Of a DNA stretch of 8,265 nt, positions 1 to 5,879 are shown piece by piece; the first letter of the stretch is position 1; every line of letters begins with the position of its first letter. The position numbers were made by a program, and so were the translations under genes. Source of the DNA: Flavobacteriales bacterium UBA5871 (GTDB taxonomy: Bacteria > Bacteroidota > Bacteroidia > Flavobacteriales_D > Crocinitomicaceae); contig DJFN01000238.1 of assembly GCA_002432085.1 (NCBI GenBank), positions 10,542-18,806 on the forward strand. The letters are read 5' to 3'. The notes under the pieces were generated by a model. It had not been told where the DNA came from, searched no databases, and worked only from the letters and a program-made list of their open reading frames with translations.

Positions 1-41
1 TAAGGAGCATTTGGGAACGTGAGCATTGATTCAATTGACAT

Positions 42-73
42 GAAGTTTGGAAGTTTGGAAGTTGGAAGTTAGG
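42..73. repeat. GGAAGTT short tandem repeat array
   Basis: About four direct copies of a 7-8 base unit, GGAAGTT or GGAAGTTT, lie between the left window edge and the end of the Crp/Fnr gene. Unit lengths alternate between 7 and 8 bases, as expected from slippage. The rest of the first 85 bases shows no gene. There is no obvious terminator hairpin followed by a T-tract for the regulator gene that ends at 86. The repeat is visible directly; its function is unknown. Confidence 0.75.
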
Positions 74-85
74 AGGTTAAGCTCT

Positions 86-769
86 TTAAGCGCCAGCGAG
101 GCGTTTCAGCTTGTCGCGATCGAGGATGGTGAGCTTGCGCGTCTGTATGTGGATCAGACCGTCTTCTTTCAGCTCGCGGAGTAAACGAATGAGCGTTTCG
201 GTGGCCGTTCCAACGAAATTCGCCAGGTCTTCACGCGAAAGATTGATTGGTCCGTCGCGGTAAATGTCTTCAAGCAGCAACAACGAATAAGCCAGTCGTT
301 CGCGCACGGATTTCTGGGCCAGCGTGGTAATAAACAGCGCTTTGTCACCGAGTTCTTTGGCCAGCTCGCGGATCACAGCATCACGCAACGGTTTGTGGTC
401 GTCGATGAGCTGTGAAAAGGCGTTTCGGTCGATAAAACCGATGGACGAAGCTTCCAGCGTGGCTGCGGAAACTTTGTAAGTCTCGCCGCTGAACATCGCA
501 CGGAAGCCGATCACTTCGCCTTCGCGCGCAATGTGAATGATCTGTTCTTTTCCTTCGTTTCCGACGGCGTAGATCTTCACTTTCCCGCTGTGGATGTAAA
601 AAACACCCTTCGGATACTGGCTTTCGGAGAAAACAACACAGTTTTTAGCGTAGTCGTTTACGATTTCATGCTCCCGGATTTGCGCGATCTGTGCTCCATC
701 GAGGTCGGAAAAGATCCCCGTTCGCCAGGCATGAACGTGTGAATGAATTGCTCTCAGATCGCCCGCCAT
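86..769 (-). CDS. Crp/Fnr-family transcriptional regulator
   Basis: A 227-residue cytoplasmic DNA-binding regulator of normal length for the Crp/Fnr family. Residues ~35-125 form the cyclic-nucleotide-binding-like beta barrel, including VFYIHSGKVKIY and GKEQIIHIAREGEVIGF. Residues ~130-160 form the dimer helix. Residues ~175-215 form the winged helix-turn-helix, with LSREDLANFVGTATETLIR followed by the recognition helix and wing. The cAMP-contact signature of E. coli Crp (the RxAS phosphate-binding cassette) is not present. Only one cysteine (Cys44) is seen, so an Fnr-type iron-sulfur cluster is unlikely. The effector is therefore unknown. The start codon lies 2 bp beyond the helicase stop, so the two genes are almost certainly co-transcribed and perhaps translationally coupled. 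Family assignment is firm; the regulated genes cannot be told from here. Confidence 0.93.
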   Translation of the reverse strand: MAGDLRAIHSHVHAWRTGIFSDLDGAQIAQIREHEIVNDYAKNCVVFSESQYPKGVFYIHSGKVKIYAVGNEGKEQIIHIAREGEVIGFRAMFSGETYKVSAATLEASSIGFIDRNAFSQLIDDHKPLRDAVIRELAKELGDKALFITTLAQKSVRERLAYSLLLLEDIYRDGPINLSREDLANFVGTATETLIRLLRELKEDGLIHIQTRKLTILDRDKLKRLAGA

Positions 770-771
770 GT

Positions 772-1875
772 TTACAATTGAATGAAATCGACATGGAGCA
801 GATCCTGGATATAGCGCAGCTTTTTCCGCTCGACAGGTTCCACGAAGCTTAGCGACAAGCCGCGTTTTCCTGCACGGGCCGTACGTCCGCTGCGGTGCGT
901 GTAATAATCCGGATCGTCGGGTAATTGGTAATGGACCACGAAAGCCAAATCTTCGAAATCGATACCACGGGCCGCAAGATCGGTTGCCACGAGGTATTGC
1001 ATCGCTTTGTTGTGGAACATCCGCAGCACTTTCTCGCGCTCGCTGGTCGTCATGTCTTTATAGATCTCGCCGACCTTTAAGTCCTGCTCACGCAGCTTTT
1101 TCGCCAGCGACTGTACATCGCCCTGTGTGCGGCAGAAAACGATCCCGCGGGCATTTCCCTGCGAAGAGAGAAATTCCAGCAGCAACGGCACTTTGTCTTC
1201 CTTCAGGCATTCCACGTACTGATGCTCGATACGTGGATTCATGACCTGCGCCGTTTTGATCGTCGCACGCGGCGCGTCTTTATCGATCACCTCGCGGATC
1301 CACGTGCTCAATTCGCCGTGAACCGTAGCCGAGAACAGCCACAGACGACGAAAATCGTTCGTTTTTGCGAGGATTTTATTGATCTCTTTCTTGAATCCTT
1401 TAGCGAAAAGCTCATCCGCTTCGTCAAGGACAACCGTACGGACGTGCTCGAGGTTCAGTGCTTTTTCGTTCAGCAATTCCACCAGTCGGCCCGGCGTTGC
1501 AACGACAATCTGCGTCGGACGCTTCAGTCGTTCTTTCTGTAAAGCGATGTCTTCGCCGCCCATGATCTCCTCGATGTAGTACTTCGGCAGATGTTTCCCG
1601 AGCTTAAAGAGCGTTTTGGAAGTCTGCAACACCAATTCTCGCGTCGGAACGAGCACCAGCGCCTGGATTTTCGCCTCTTTTCCCACCAATCGGTGCAACA
1701 GCGGAACGCCGTAAGCAATGGTTTTCCCGGAGCCGGTATGCGCCTGTCCCACATAATCCTGGTGTTTTTCGATCAGGGATTTCCACGCGTGTCCCTGGAT
1801 AGGCGTCGGCTTTTCAAAGCCCAGCTCGTCCAATCGTTTGGTAATCGCCGGAAGAATGGGGAAAGACGTTTTCAT
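772..1875 (-). CDS. DEAD-box ATP-dependent RNA helicase
   Basis: A 367-residue RNA helicase that unwinds RNA duplexes using ATP. All hallmark motifs are in order: Q motif GFEKPTPIQ (19-27), motif I AHTGSGKT (45-52), Ia PTREL (77-81), Ib TPGR (127-130), motif II DEAD (151-154), motif III SAT (182-184), motif IV around VFCRT (246-250), motif V ATDLAARGID (297-306) and motif VI HRSGRTARAG (327-336). The protein ends soon after the second RecA-like domain and lacks the long basic or RNA-binding tail of DeaD/CsdA and many RhlE proteins. It is thus a minimal-core helicase. I chose the ATG at 1875 (MKTSFPIL) over one 12 codons upstream, because the upstream codons overlap the hairpin repeat and the candidate promoter, and the Q-motif spacing fits. 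Likely roles are ribosome assembly or mRNA turnover. It heads a unit with the Crp/Fnr gene. Confidence 0.94.
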   Translation of the reverse strand: MKTSFPILPAITKRLDELGFEKPTPIQGHAWKSLIEKHQDYVGQAHTGSGKTIAYGVPLLHRLVGKEAKIQALVLVPTRELVLQTSKTLFKLGKHLPKYYIEEIMGGEDIALQKERLKRPTQIVVATPGRLVELLNEKALNLEHVRTVVLDEADELFAKGFKKEINKILAKTNDFRRLWLFSATVHGELSTWIREVIDKDAPRATIKTAQVMNPRIEHQYVECLKEDKVPLLLEFLSSQGNARGIVFCRTQGDVQSLAKKLREQDLKVGEIYKDMTTSEREKVLRMFHNKAMQYLVATDLAARGIDFEDLAFVVHYQLPDDPDYYTHRSGRTARAGKRGLSLSFVEPVERKKLRYIQDLLHVDFIQL

Positions 1876-1880
1876 AAACA

Positions 1881-1888
1881 CAAATGTA
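1881..1888 (-). promoter_or_regulatory. Candidate -7 promoter element for helicase
   Basis: On the minus strand the sequence TACATTTG matches the Bacteroidota sigma-A -7 consensus TAnnTTTG exactly and ends five bases before the helicase ATG. No convincing -33 TTG box is seen at the usual distance. If it is used, transcription would start at or very near the start codon, giving an almost leaderless mRNA. The call rests on a consensus match only. Confidence 0.4.
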
Positions 1889-1894
1889 GTTATA

Positions 1895-1951
1895 AGTCTC
1901 CAGCCTGACACGAAGCGTTACACCGAAGGTGGACCTGCTGCGTGCTCAGGT
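1895..1951 (-). repeat. 57-bp hairpin repeat, copy 1
   Basis: This copy begins two bases after the anti-sigma/cytochrome stop codon and fills most of the gap before the helicase gene. Read on the minus strand it aligns without gaps to 6591-6647, with 50 of 57 positions identical; six of the seven differences are transitions. The outer arms (CCTGAGCACGCAGC and GCTTCGTGTCAGG) are nearly complementary, with one bulge and one mismatch. The centre ACCTTCGGT can form a small inner hairpin. There is no T-tract, so it is not a classical intrinsic terminator, although it could stabilise the 3' end of the upstream mRNA. Confidence 0.85.
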
Positions 1952-1953
1952 CT

Positions 1954-4650
1954 TCATCGAAAATCGACAGCAGTAGCATCATATTCCACTCCAATCTCTT
2001 CACATGGAAAAACCGCTGACCGGACCTCACTTCTAAACGTTGCCTGTTCCTTCCGCAAACGCTGAACTTTGTAATCCTCTTTCTCGACGGCCAGCCATTT
2101 CAATTCGTTGGTGATCGACATTGACTTTTTATTCCGACCGCTGTTCAGCTCTTCGATCATCGCATTGAACGTCGCCTCACTCACTTTTTCCAGCGAAACG
2201 GTTCCCAAAGCGCCTTTATTCAGGCCGGTTTTCCGGTAAATGAAATAGCCTGATTCGTTGATGCCAATAACAGCAAGATCATACTGAATGTCGTTGTTCA
2301 GCGGGTAATCGAACACACCTTTGCCTTTCGGATCGATGCGCTGGAAGCTGTTCAGCTCTTTCGGGAACAAGTAGAGAAACAAACGCTCGTATTGCTCGGG
2401 CTTGTCGACCGAAACCGAGAAATCGTTGTAGGTAATCTGTGCTGTTTTGCCTGTCGTGGCGTCGGTAATCGTTGTCGATTGACGAGCAACGGTCGCGTCC
2501 ATCACGTATTTATCGATGTTGTAGATCGCACTGTTCCCGGTGATCCGGAATCCTACCGTTTTTCCAAGCTGCCTGAAAACGAGGGGATTGGGTTTACCCA
2601 GTTGTTCGTATACGTTATTCAAATTCAGCTTGTATTCTTCCTGCAAGGCCTTCGCATCCCGTTTGGCGGTTCGATCTGTTTCCTTGCTGCGCTCTTTACG
2701 CAATTTCCGATCCCAATCCATTTCCAGTTTTCTCAGGAATGCCTTGTCCTTCTTCACCTGCTCTTTCAGTTGGGAAACCGCCTGATCGTAAAAATGCGCC
2801 AGGTTGTTCATATGGGGATTGTCGAGCTGAATGCCTCCTACTCGCTCGGCTGCAAAGTCGCTGAATTCGGTATAACCCATCTCGACCAGCATTTGATCGA
2901 TTTCGTGTAAAGGCTTATTCAGATTATTCGTGTATTTCTCCAGCACGTCCTTACAGCAAGTATTGTGGATAACGCGCATCCGCTTTTCGAAATCTCGCGT
3001 GGCGAGGATCGTGTTGTTGAATTTCGGGTTCCAGAACGCGAGGACTTTGGATGGCGGGATATGATCGCCGGAAATTCCATCGATATAATCGAAAATCGCA
3101 TCGATTTCTGTATGCTGTAATTCGGGAAAACGCAGCATATCTGTCACTTTCTTCCTTGAAACCATTAATGCATAAGGATCTGTTTTTGCCGCATTTTCAA
3201 AGTTCTGCACCCATTTATAGATACTTCCCGGTTTCGCCCCGCCATTTGCCCATGTTTGACGAATATTAAACAATTTCGGCCCTGTAGCTTCTTTATGAGG
3301 TTGATGACAAGTGGCACACTTAATTTCAAAAAGTTCTTTACCTGATAAGTTCCCTCCTATAGTTAAGGAAAATGTTTCAACACGTGTAGCCAAGACTCTG
3401 TCTCGATCAAAAACCTGGTAACGAACCTTTCCAATTACCGCAAATGATTCAGATGTATTCACACGAACTTTTCTGCTTATTTCATTTGTTCCGTGTGCAG
3501 ACGTACCGTCCGATAGCTCTATTGTTTTAGCACTAGTCGCCGAAGTTGCTCCCAACATCGTCATAAAACGAGCATCTACCTCAAGATCGATACTGGCGCT
3601 ATTACCGACGTTATCCAAAACGATGTAATTGCCCGGAGGTAAATCTACGCTTGCAGTTATCAATCCTTCTTTGGAATTCAGCCATTCGAAATGTACGTTC
3701 AGTGTTTTATTCGTCGATTGTTCAACAAGAATCGAAATGGGTTGTTGTCCTCCCATGTAATTCACACCCTTCTCAAAACTCAAATACAAACTATCCCGCT
3801 CCTTCTTCCCGGTTTTCCATTTCAGCTCGTCCAGTTTCGCTTCGTAGCCCGGCGGATAGAAATCCAGCTCGCGCATGTCGGCTGAAACAGGGAGTTTTTC
3901 CAGCGGCTGGGGATTCTGCCAGTCGATGACGCCGTTTTTACCAGGCTTTCCTTCGAACAGCTGCATACCTTCCTTGAGCTCGTCGACCGGCACCTGGACA
4001 TAAACACCCACTTTCGGATTCACCTGCAGTTTTTTCCCTTCCGGCGTAAAGGCTTGGATACCAAACATGCCCTGTGTTTCCAATAAACGATCGCCCGACA
4101 TCGTACTCAGTCCGCCTTTGACAATCGTCGACGCATCCATCGCTTCCTGCCATTGAACGATCTTCCGTCCGGAATAGACTTTGCCGTTGAGCAGAAACGC
4201 GCCTTCGGGAACCGAGAGCAACACGCCGTTTTCCGACAGTACGACCGTATCTTTTGAAGAAATCTCAAAGTATTCGTTCGGAACGAATTCCATCGGTGCG
4301 AGCTTGTCGAGCTGCTGGATCAGTGCCGCCATTTCCGATTCGGACAATTCGCCTTCCAGTGCATTCGTGTTTTTCCATACCAGCCAGCCCGCTGCAGCCA
4401 CGGCTCCGGCAATGGACGTCGCGATAATCGCCTTGATCAGCTTCTTCCGGAAATGGTAGCGTTTGCCCGTTTGCTTTACGGTTTGTCGCTGAAAACTGCG
4501 TTTTGCGCCTTCGTGGATGGTTTTCTGCAGCTCCAACGCGGCACGCAAGGCATCACTTTCGGAAAGCTTTTGCTCAAAAGCAATTTTATCTGTTTCCGAC
4601 AGCTCGCCGTTCAAATAGCGCTCGATGATTCTGGTCAATTCAGGATTCAT
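1954..4650 (-). CDS. Membrane anti-sigma-like protein with periplasmic cytochrome c domain
   Basis: A protein of 898 residues encoded directly after the ECF sigma gene. Residues 1-70 look like the short cytoplasmic helical part of a Bacteroidota anti-sigma factor (LTRIIERYLNGELSETD). A basic stretch (KRYHFRKK) and one membrane helix follow (~71-93, IIATSIAGAVAAAGWLVW), so the rest should be periplasmic. Residues ~136-245 resemble a beta-rich ZU5-like module common in Bacteroidota (LLSVPEGAFLLNGKV, LLETQGMFGI). Residues ~440-525 form a class I cytochrome c domain with the heme motif CATCH (445-449), a following GPKLFNI, and Met505 in TDMLRFPEL as possible axial ligand. Residues ~612-680 are a charged coiled-coil-like stretch; the last 200 residues are unrecognised. 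An ATG at 4674 would add eight residues and overlap the sigma gene; 4650 fits the usual anti-sigma start. DNA for residues ~291-510 has clearly lower GC. Anti-sigma function and redox or heme sensing are inferred. Confidence 0.85.
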   Translation of the reverse strand: MNPELTRIIERYLNGELSETDKIAFEQKLSESDALRAALELQKTIHEGAKRSFQRQTVKQTGKRYHFRKKLIKAIIATSIAGAVAAAGWLVWKNTNALEGELSESEMAALIQQLDKLAPMEFVPNEYFEISSKDTVVLSENGVLLSVPEGAFLLNGKVYSGRKIVQWQEAMDASTIVKGGLSTMSGDRLLETQGMFGIQAFTPEGKKLQVNPKVGVYVQVPVDELKEGMQLFEGKPGKNGVIDWQNPQPLEKLPVSADMRELDFYPPGYEAKLDELKWKTGKKERDSLYLSFEKGVNYMGGQQPISILVEQSTNKTLNVHFEWLNSKEGLITASVDLPPGNYIVLDNVGNSASIDLEVDARFMTMLGATSATSAKTIELSDGTSAHGTNEISRKVRVNTSESFAVIGKVRYQVFDRDRVLATRVETFSLTIGGNLSGKELFEIKCATCHQPHKEATGPKLFNIRQTWANGGAKPGSIYKWVQNFENAAKTDPYALMVSRKKVTDMLRFPELQHTEIDAIFDYIDGISGDHIPPSKVLAFWNPKFNNTILATRDFEKRMRVIHNTCCKDVLEKYTNNLNKPLHEIDQMLVEMGYTEFSDFAAERVGGIQLDNPHMNNLAHFYDQAVSQLKEQVKKDKAFLRKLEMDWDRKLRKERSKETDRTAKRDAKALQEEYKLNLNNVYEQLGKPNPLVFRQLGKTVGFRITGNSAIYNIDKYVMDATVARQSTTITDATTGKTAQITYNDFSVSVDKPEQYERLFLYLFPKELNSFQRIDPKGKGVFDYPLNNDIQYDLAVIGINESGYFIYRKTGLNKGALGTVSLEKVSEATFNAMIEELNSGRNKKSMSITNELKWLAVEKEDYKVQRLRKEQATFRSEVRSAVFPCEEIGVEYDATAVDFR
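3304..3318 (-). other. Heme c attachment motif CXXCH
   Basis: These bases encode CATCH, residues 445-449 of the anti-sigma-like protein. In c-type cytochromes the two cysteines form thioethers to heme and the histidine is the proximal iron ligand. The following GPKLFNI is also typical of class I cytochrome c. Attachment requires export to the periplasm, which agrees with the single membrane helix and the positive charges on its N-terminal side. Confidence 0.85.
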
Positions 4651-4660
4651 GGCTTGGGGA

Positions 4661-5197
4661 TTAAAATTCAACATGGGTTTGCGGGTCGTTCAGCACGAGC
4701 TCCTTCGCTTTTTGCAGACAGCGGTACTTTTGCGCCTTGGCCACCTTGTCGTTGCGCAGGCCGATCTTCTTAGCGATATCGACCATGTTCTGTCCGGCTC
4801 CGTAAAACAGCTCCAGCAGCTCGCGGCATTGCTTGCCGAGTCCCTGCATGGCCTTTTCGACTTTTCGCAGCCGCTGTTCCTTTTCGAACCATTCGTCCTG
4901 CATGGCCGCCACGTCTGTTTCCAGTGCAAAAGTCTGCTGCCTGTTCTGCTTCCGCGACTGGTTGTACCAAAGCAGCTTGCACGTGTTCCGGACGTAGAAA
5001 AAAGGCTCGACGGTCAACACAAAACCTGGTTCTTCCTGCTTGCGAACGAAAATCACCAACGCTTCCTGGAAAATGTCTTCCGCCTCATCCTTCGAACAGC
5101 CCATTCCTTTCAGAAACTGGCGGATATCAGGCCATTTGCGGTAAAGCGTTCTCAGGTCGGTTTCAGAAGAAACGGTCGGTTTCGGGACTGCTGTCAT
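4661..5197 (-). CDS. RNA polymerase ECF-type sigma factor
   Basis: A 178-residue sigma-70 family factor of the small extracytoplasmic-function class, which directs RNA polymerase to a special promoter set. Region 2 lies at ~25-85 and includes DEAEDIFQEALVIFVRK, the typical region 2.2 signature, and FFYVRNTCKLLWYNQSRK. Region 4 lies at ~110-168 and includes the helix-turn-helix NMVDIAKKIGLRNDKVAKAQKY. Regions 1.1, 1.2 and 3 are absent, as expected for this class. Its stop lies 10 bp before the chosen start of the membrane protein, the classical sigma then anti-sigma order. The sigma factor is therefore probably held inactive by residues 1-70 of that protein. A candidate promoter lies at 5231-5238. 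Whether it drives its own operon cannot be judged, since no ECF-type promoter was recognised upstream. Confidence 0.93.
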   Translation of the reverse strand: MTAVPKPTVSSETDLRTLYRKWPDIRQFLKGMGCSKDEAEDIFQEALVIFVRKQEEPGFVLTVEPFFYVRNTCKLLWYNQSRKQNRQQTFALETDVAAMQDEWFEKEQRLRKVEKAMQGLGKQCRELLELFYGAGQNMVDIAKKIGLRNDKVAKAQKYRCLQKAKELVLNDPQTHVEF

Positions 5198-5230
5198 GTT
5201 GCTGTTTTACTACCCAATGTTGATTTTGCG

Positions 5231-5238
5231 GAAAGGTA
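5231..5238 (-). promoter_or_regulatory. Candidate -7 promoter element for sigma operon
   Basis: On the minus strand, TACCTTTC differs at one base from the Bacteroidota -7 consensus TAnnTTTG. It lies about 33 bases before the sigma ATG and just downstream of a TTCACT array. No clear -33 box was found. This is a weak call. Confidence 0.25.
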
Positions 5239-5248
5239 AACATTCGGG

Positions 5249-5280
5249 AGTGAACAGTAAACAGTGAATAGTGAACAGTT
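5249..5280 (-). repeat. TTCACT heptamer array, copy A
   Basis: Read on the minus strand, this is four to five tandem 7-base units of the form TTCACTR, with one T for C variant. It is identical at 31 of 32 positions to the array at 6660-6691, and lies in the opposite orientation to it and to the array at 5731-5759. It lies just upstream of the candidate sigma promoter and downstream of the four-helix-bundle gene. Confidence 0.85.
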
Positions 5281-5292
5281 GGTGGTGAGCGG

Positions 5293-5652
5293 CTAATTAG
5301 TGGTTGAGGTATATCTGATGAGCCCAGAAAGTATTTTAGAGATTTCTTCCAACTGTTGATTCAGCTTACTAAAGTTTTCCTGATCTATGTAGTTTAGTTC
5401 CTTGCTTAAAAGGAGTAACGTATCTAATTCACTGGCTGAACCAAGTGAAATATGCAAAAAATGAGTGAACTCTTTCTTTGATTTCCTAGCAGCTCCTTCA
5501 GCTATGTTTACGGGAACAGAAACCGCTGCTCTTCTAATCTGGGATATTAGCCCAAACTTTTCTTCAGTGGGAAACTCCTTGGTAATGGTGTAGACTTGAG
5601 TGGCAAATTGAAAACTGGTCTTCCATGCATTTAATTTCTGATGAGGTCTCAT
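5293..5652 (-). CDS. Four-helix-bundle protein (S23/IVS family)
   Basis: A 119-residue, entirely helical protein of the family first seen in intervening sequences of 23S rRNA genes, also related in fold to the Avd accessory proteins of diversity-generating retroelements. Family features include KLNAWKTSFQFATQVY near the start, FPTEEKFGLISQIRRAAVSVPVNIAEG (~27-53), then KEFTHFLHISLGSASELDTLLLL. Length is typical. I chose the ATG at 5652 (MRPHQKLNAW) because the preceding 11 codons do not fit the family. By hand count its DNA is about 38% GC (5341-5640), well below its neighbours, and the gene is bracketed by inverted TTCACT arrays, so it may have moved as a cassette. Biochemical function is unknown; no rRNA gene or reverse transcriptase is nearby. 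Confidence 0.9.
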   Translation of the reverse strand: MRPHQKLNAWKTSFQFATQVYTITKEFPTEEKFGLISQIRRAAVSVPVNIAEGAARKSKKEFTHFLHISLGSASELDTLLLLSKELNYIDQENFSKLNQQLEEISKILSGLIRYTSTTN

Positions 5653-5700
5653 AAAAATCGTTTCTATTGAATATACTAAAAACAAACAACATAGCCCACC

Positions 5701-5720
5701 ATAAACTATTTGTAGTTTAT
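5701..5720. promoter_or_regulatory. Perfect 8-4-8 palindrome between divergent genes
   Basis: ATAAACTA and TAGTTTAT are perfect reverse complements separated by four bases. The site lies near the middle of the 121-bp gap between the divergent four-helix-bundle gene and the secreted-protein gene, about 50 bp from each start. It could be a dimeric regulator site or a stem-loop. No regulator is identified. Confidence 0.45.
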
Positions 5721-5730
5721 TACTAACGGA

Positions 5731-5759
5731 AACTATTCACTATTCACTATTCACTATTT
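5731..5759 (+). repeat. TTCACTA heptamer array, copy B
   Basis: Three exact tandem copies of TTCACTA, flanked by degenerate ends (AACTA before, TTT after), lie just before the gene starting at 5774. This array is in inverted orientation to copy A, so the two bracket the four-helix-bundle gene. Its units end in A, where arrays A and C mix A and G. Confidence 0.85.
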
Positions 5760-5761
5760 CG

Positions 5762-5769
5762 TAATTTTA
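5762..5769 (+). promoter_or_regulatory. Candidate -7 promoter element for secreted-protein gene
   Basis: TAATTTTA differs at the last base from TAnnTTTG and ends four bases before the ATG at 5774. The spacing to the ATG resembles that seen at the helicase and methyltransferase genes. No clear -33 box was found. Confidence 0.3.
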
Positions 5770-5773
5770 GACA

Positions 5774-5879
5774 ATGAAAACCATCTCGTCTCCTGATCAT
5801 CTTCTGCTCCTCGGCAGCCGTCGCGCAAACCGATTCGACTTCCCTTTATTATGGCGTTTACGTCAATGCTGATAAAAGC
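5774..5879 (+). pseudogene. Out-of-frame start and signal peptide of the next gene
   Basis: The ATG at 5774 opens a frame that stops at 5870 after 32 codons. The neighbouring frame, which continues without a break into the gene called from 5880, encodes a textbook export signal: LLIIFCSSAAVAQ followed by TDSTSLYYGVYVNADKS, with AVA/Q as the likely signal-peptidase site. That frame has no usable start of its own; a stop codon lies at 5775. One base restores it. Removing one A from the run at 5777-5780 gives a protein beginning MKPSRLLIIF, and removing one C at 5792-5793 gives one beginning MKTISSLIIF. The shift is either a sequencing or assembly indel or a genuine inactivating mutation. Confidence 0.8.

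Noticed and set aside
25..40. Fnr-like box (TTGAT ... TTGA)
   Set aside because: The half-sites do not form the TTGAT-N4-ATCAA dyad, and the site lies downstream of the regulator gene with no start codon in view.
1895..1951. Intrinsic terminator
   Set aside because: The hairpin is imperfect, its stem is followed by a purine-rich GGAGACT instead of a T-tract, and the same element recurs elsewhere as a repeat.
2392..2910. 172-codon open frame on the plus strand
   Set aside because: It is antisense to the anti-sigma/cytochrome gene and arises from its codon bias; no motif or initiation context was found.
4651..4674. Upstream ATG at 4674 as the start of the anti-sigma/cytochrome protein
   Set aside because: It would add MLNFNPQA and overlap the sigma gene by 14 bases. 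The start at 4650 (MNPELTR) gives the usual anti-sigma N-terminus, though the longer form cannot be excluded.
4625..5239. 204-codon open frame on the plus strand
   Set aside because: It lies entirely antisense to the sigma gene and the start of its partner. Its translation is a leucine-rich composition without family signatures, while the opposite strand gives clear sigma regions 2 and 4.
5293..5652. 23S rRNA intervening sequence
   Set aside because: The S23-type protein is classically found there, but no rRNA sequence is present on either side.
5249..5759. CRISPR array or diversity-generating retroelement, suggested by repeats and the Avd-like fold
   Set aside because: The repeats are seven-base tandem units with no spacers. 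No reverse transcriptase, template repeat or variable repeat is present in the window.
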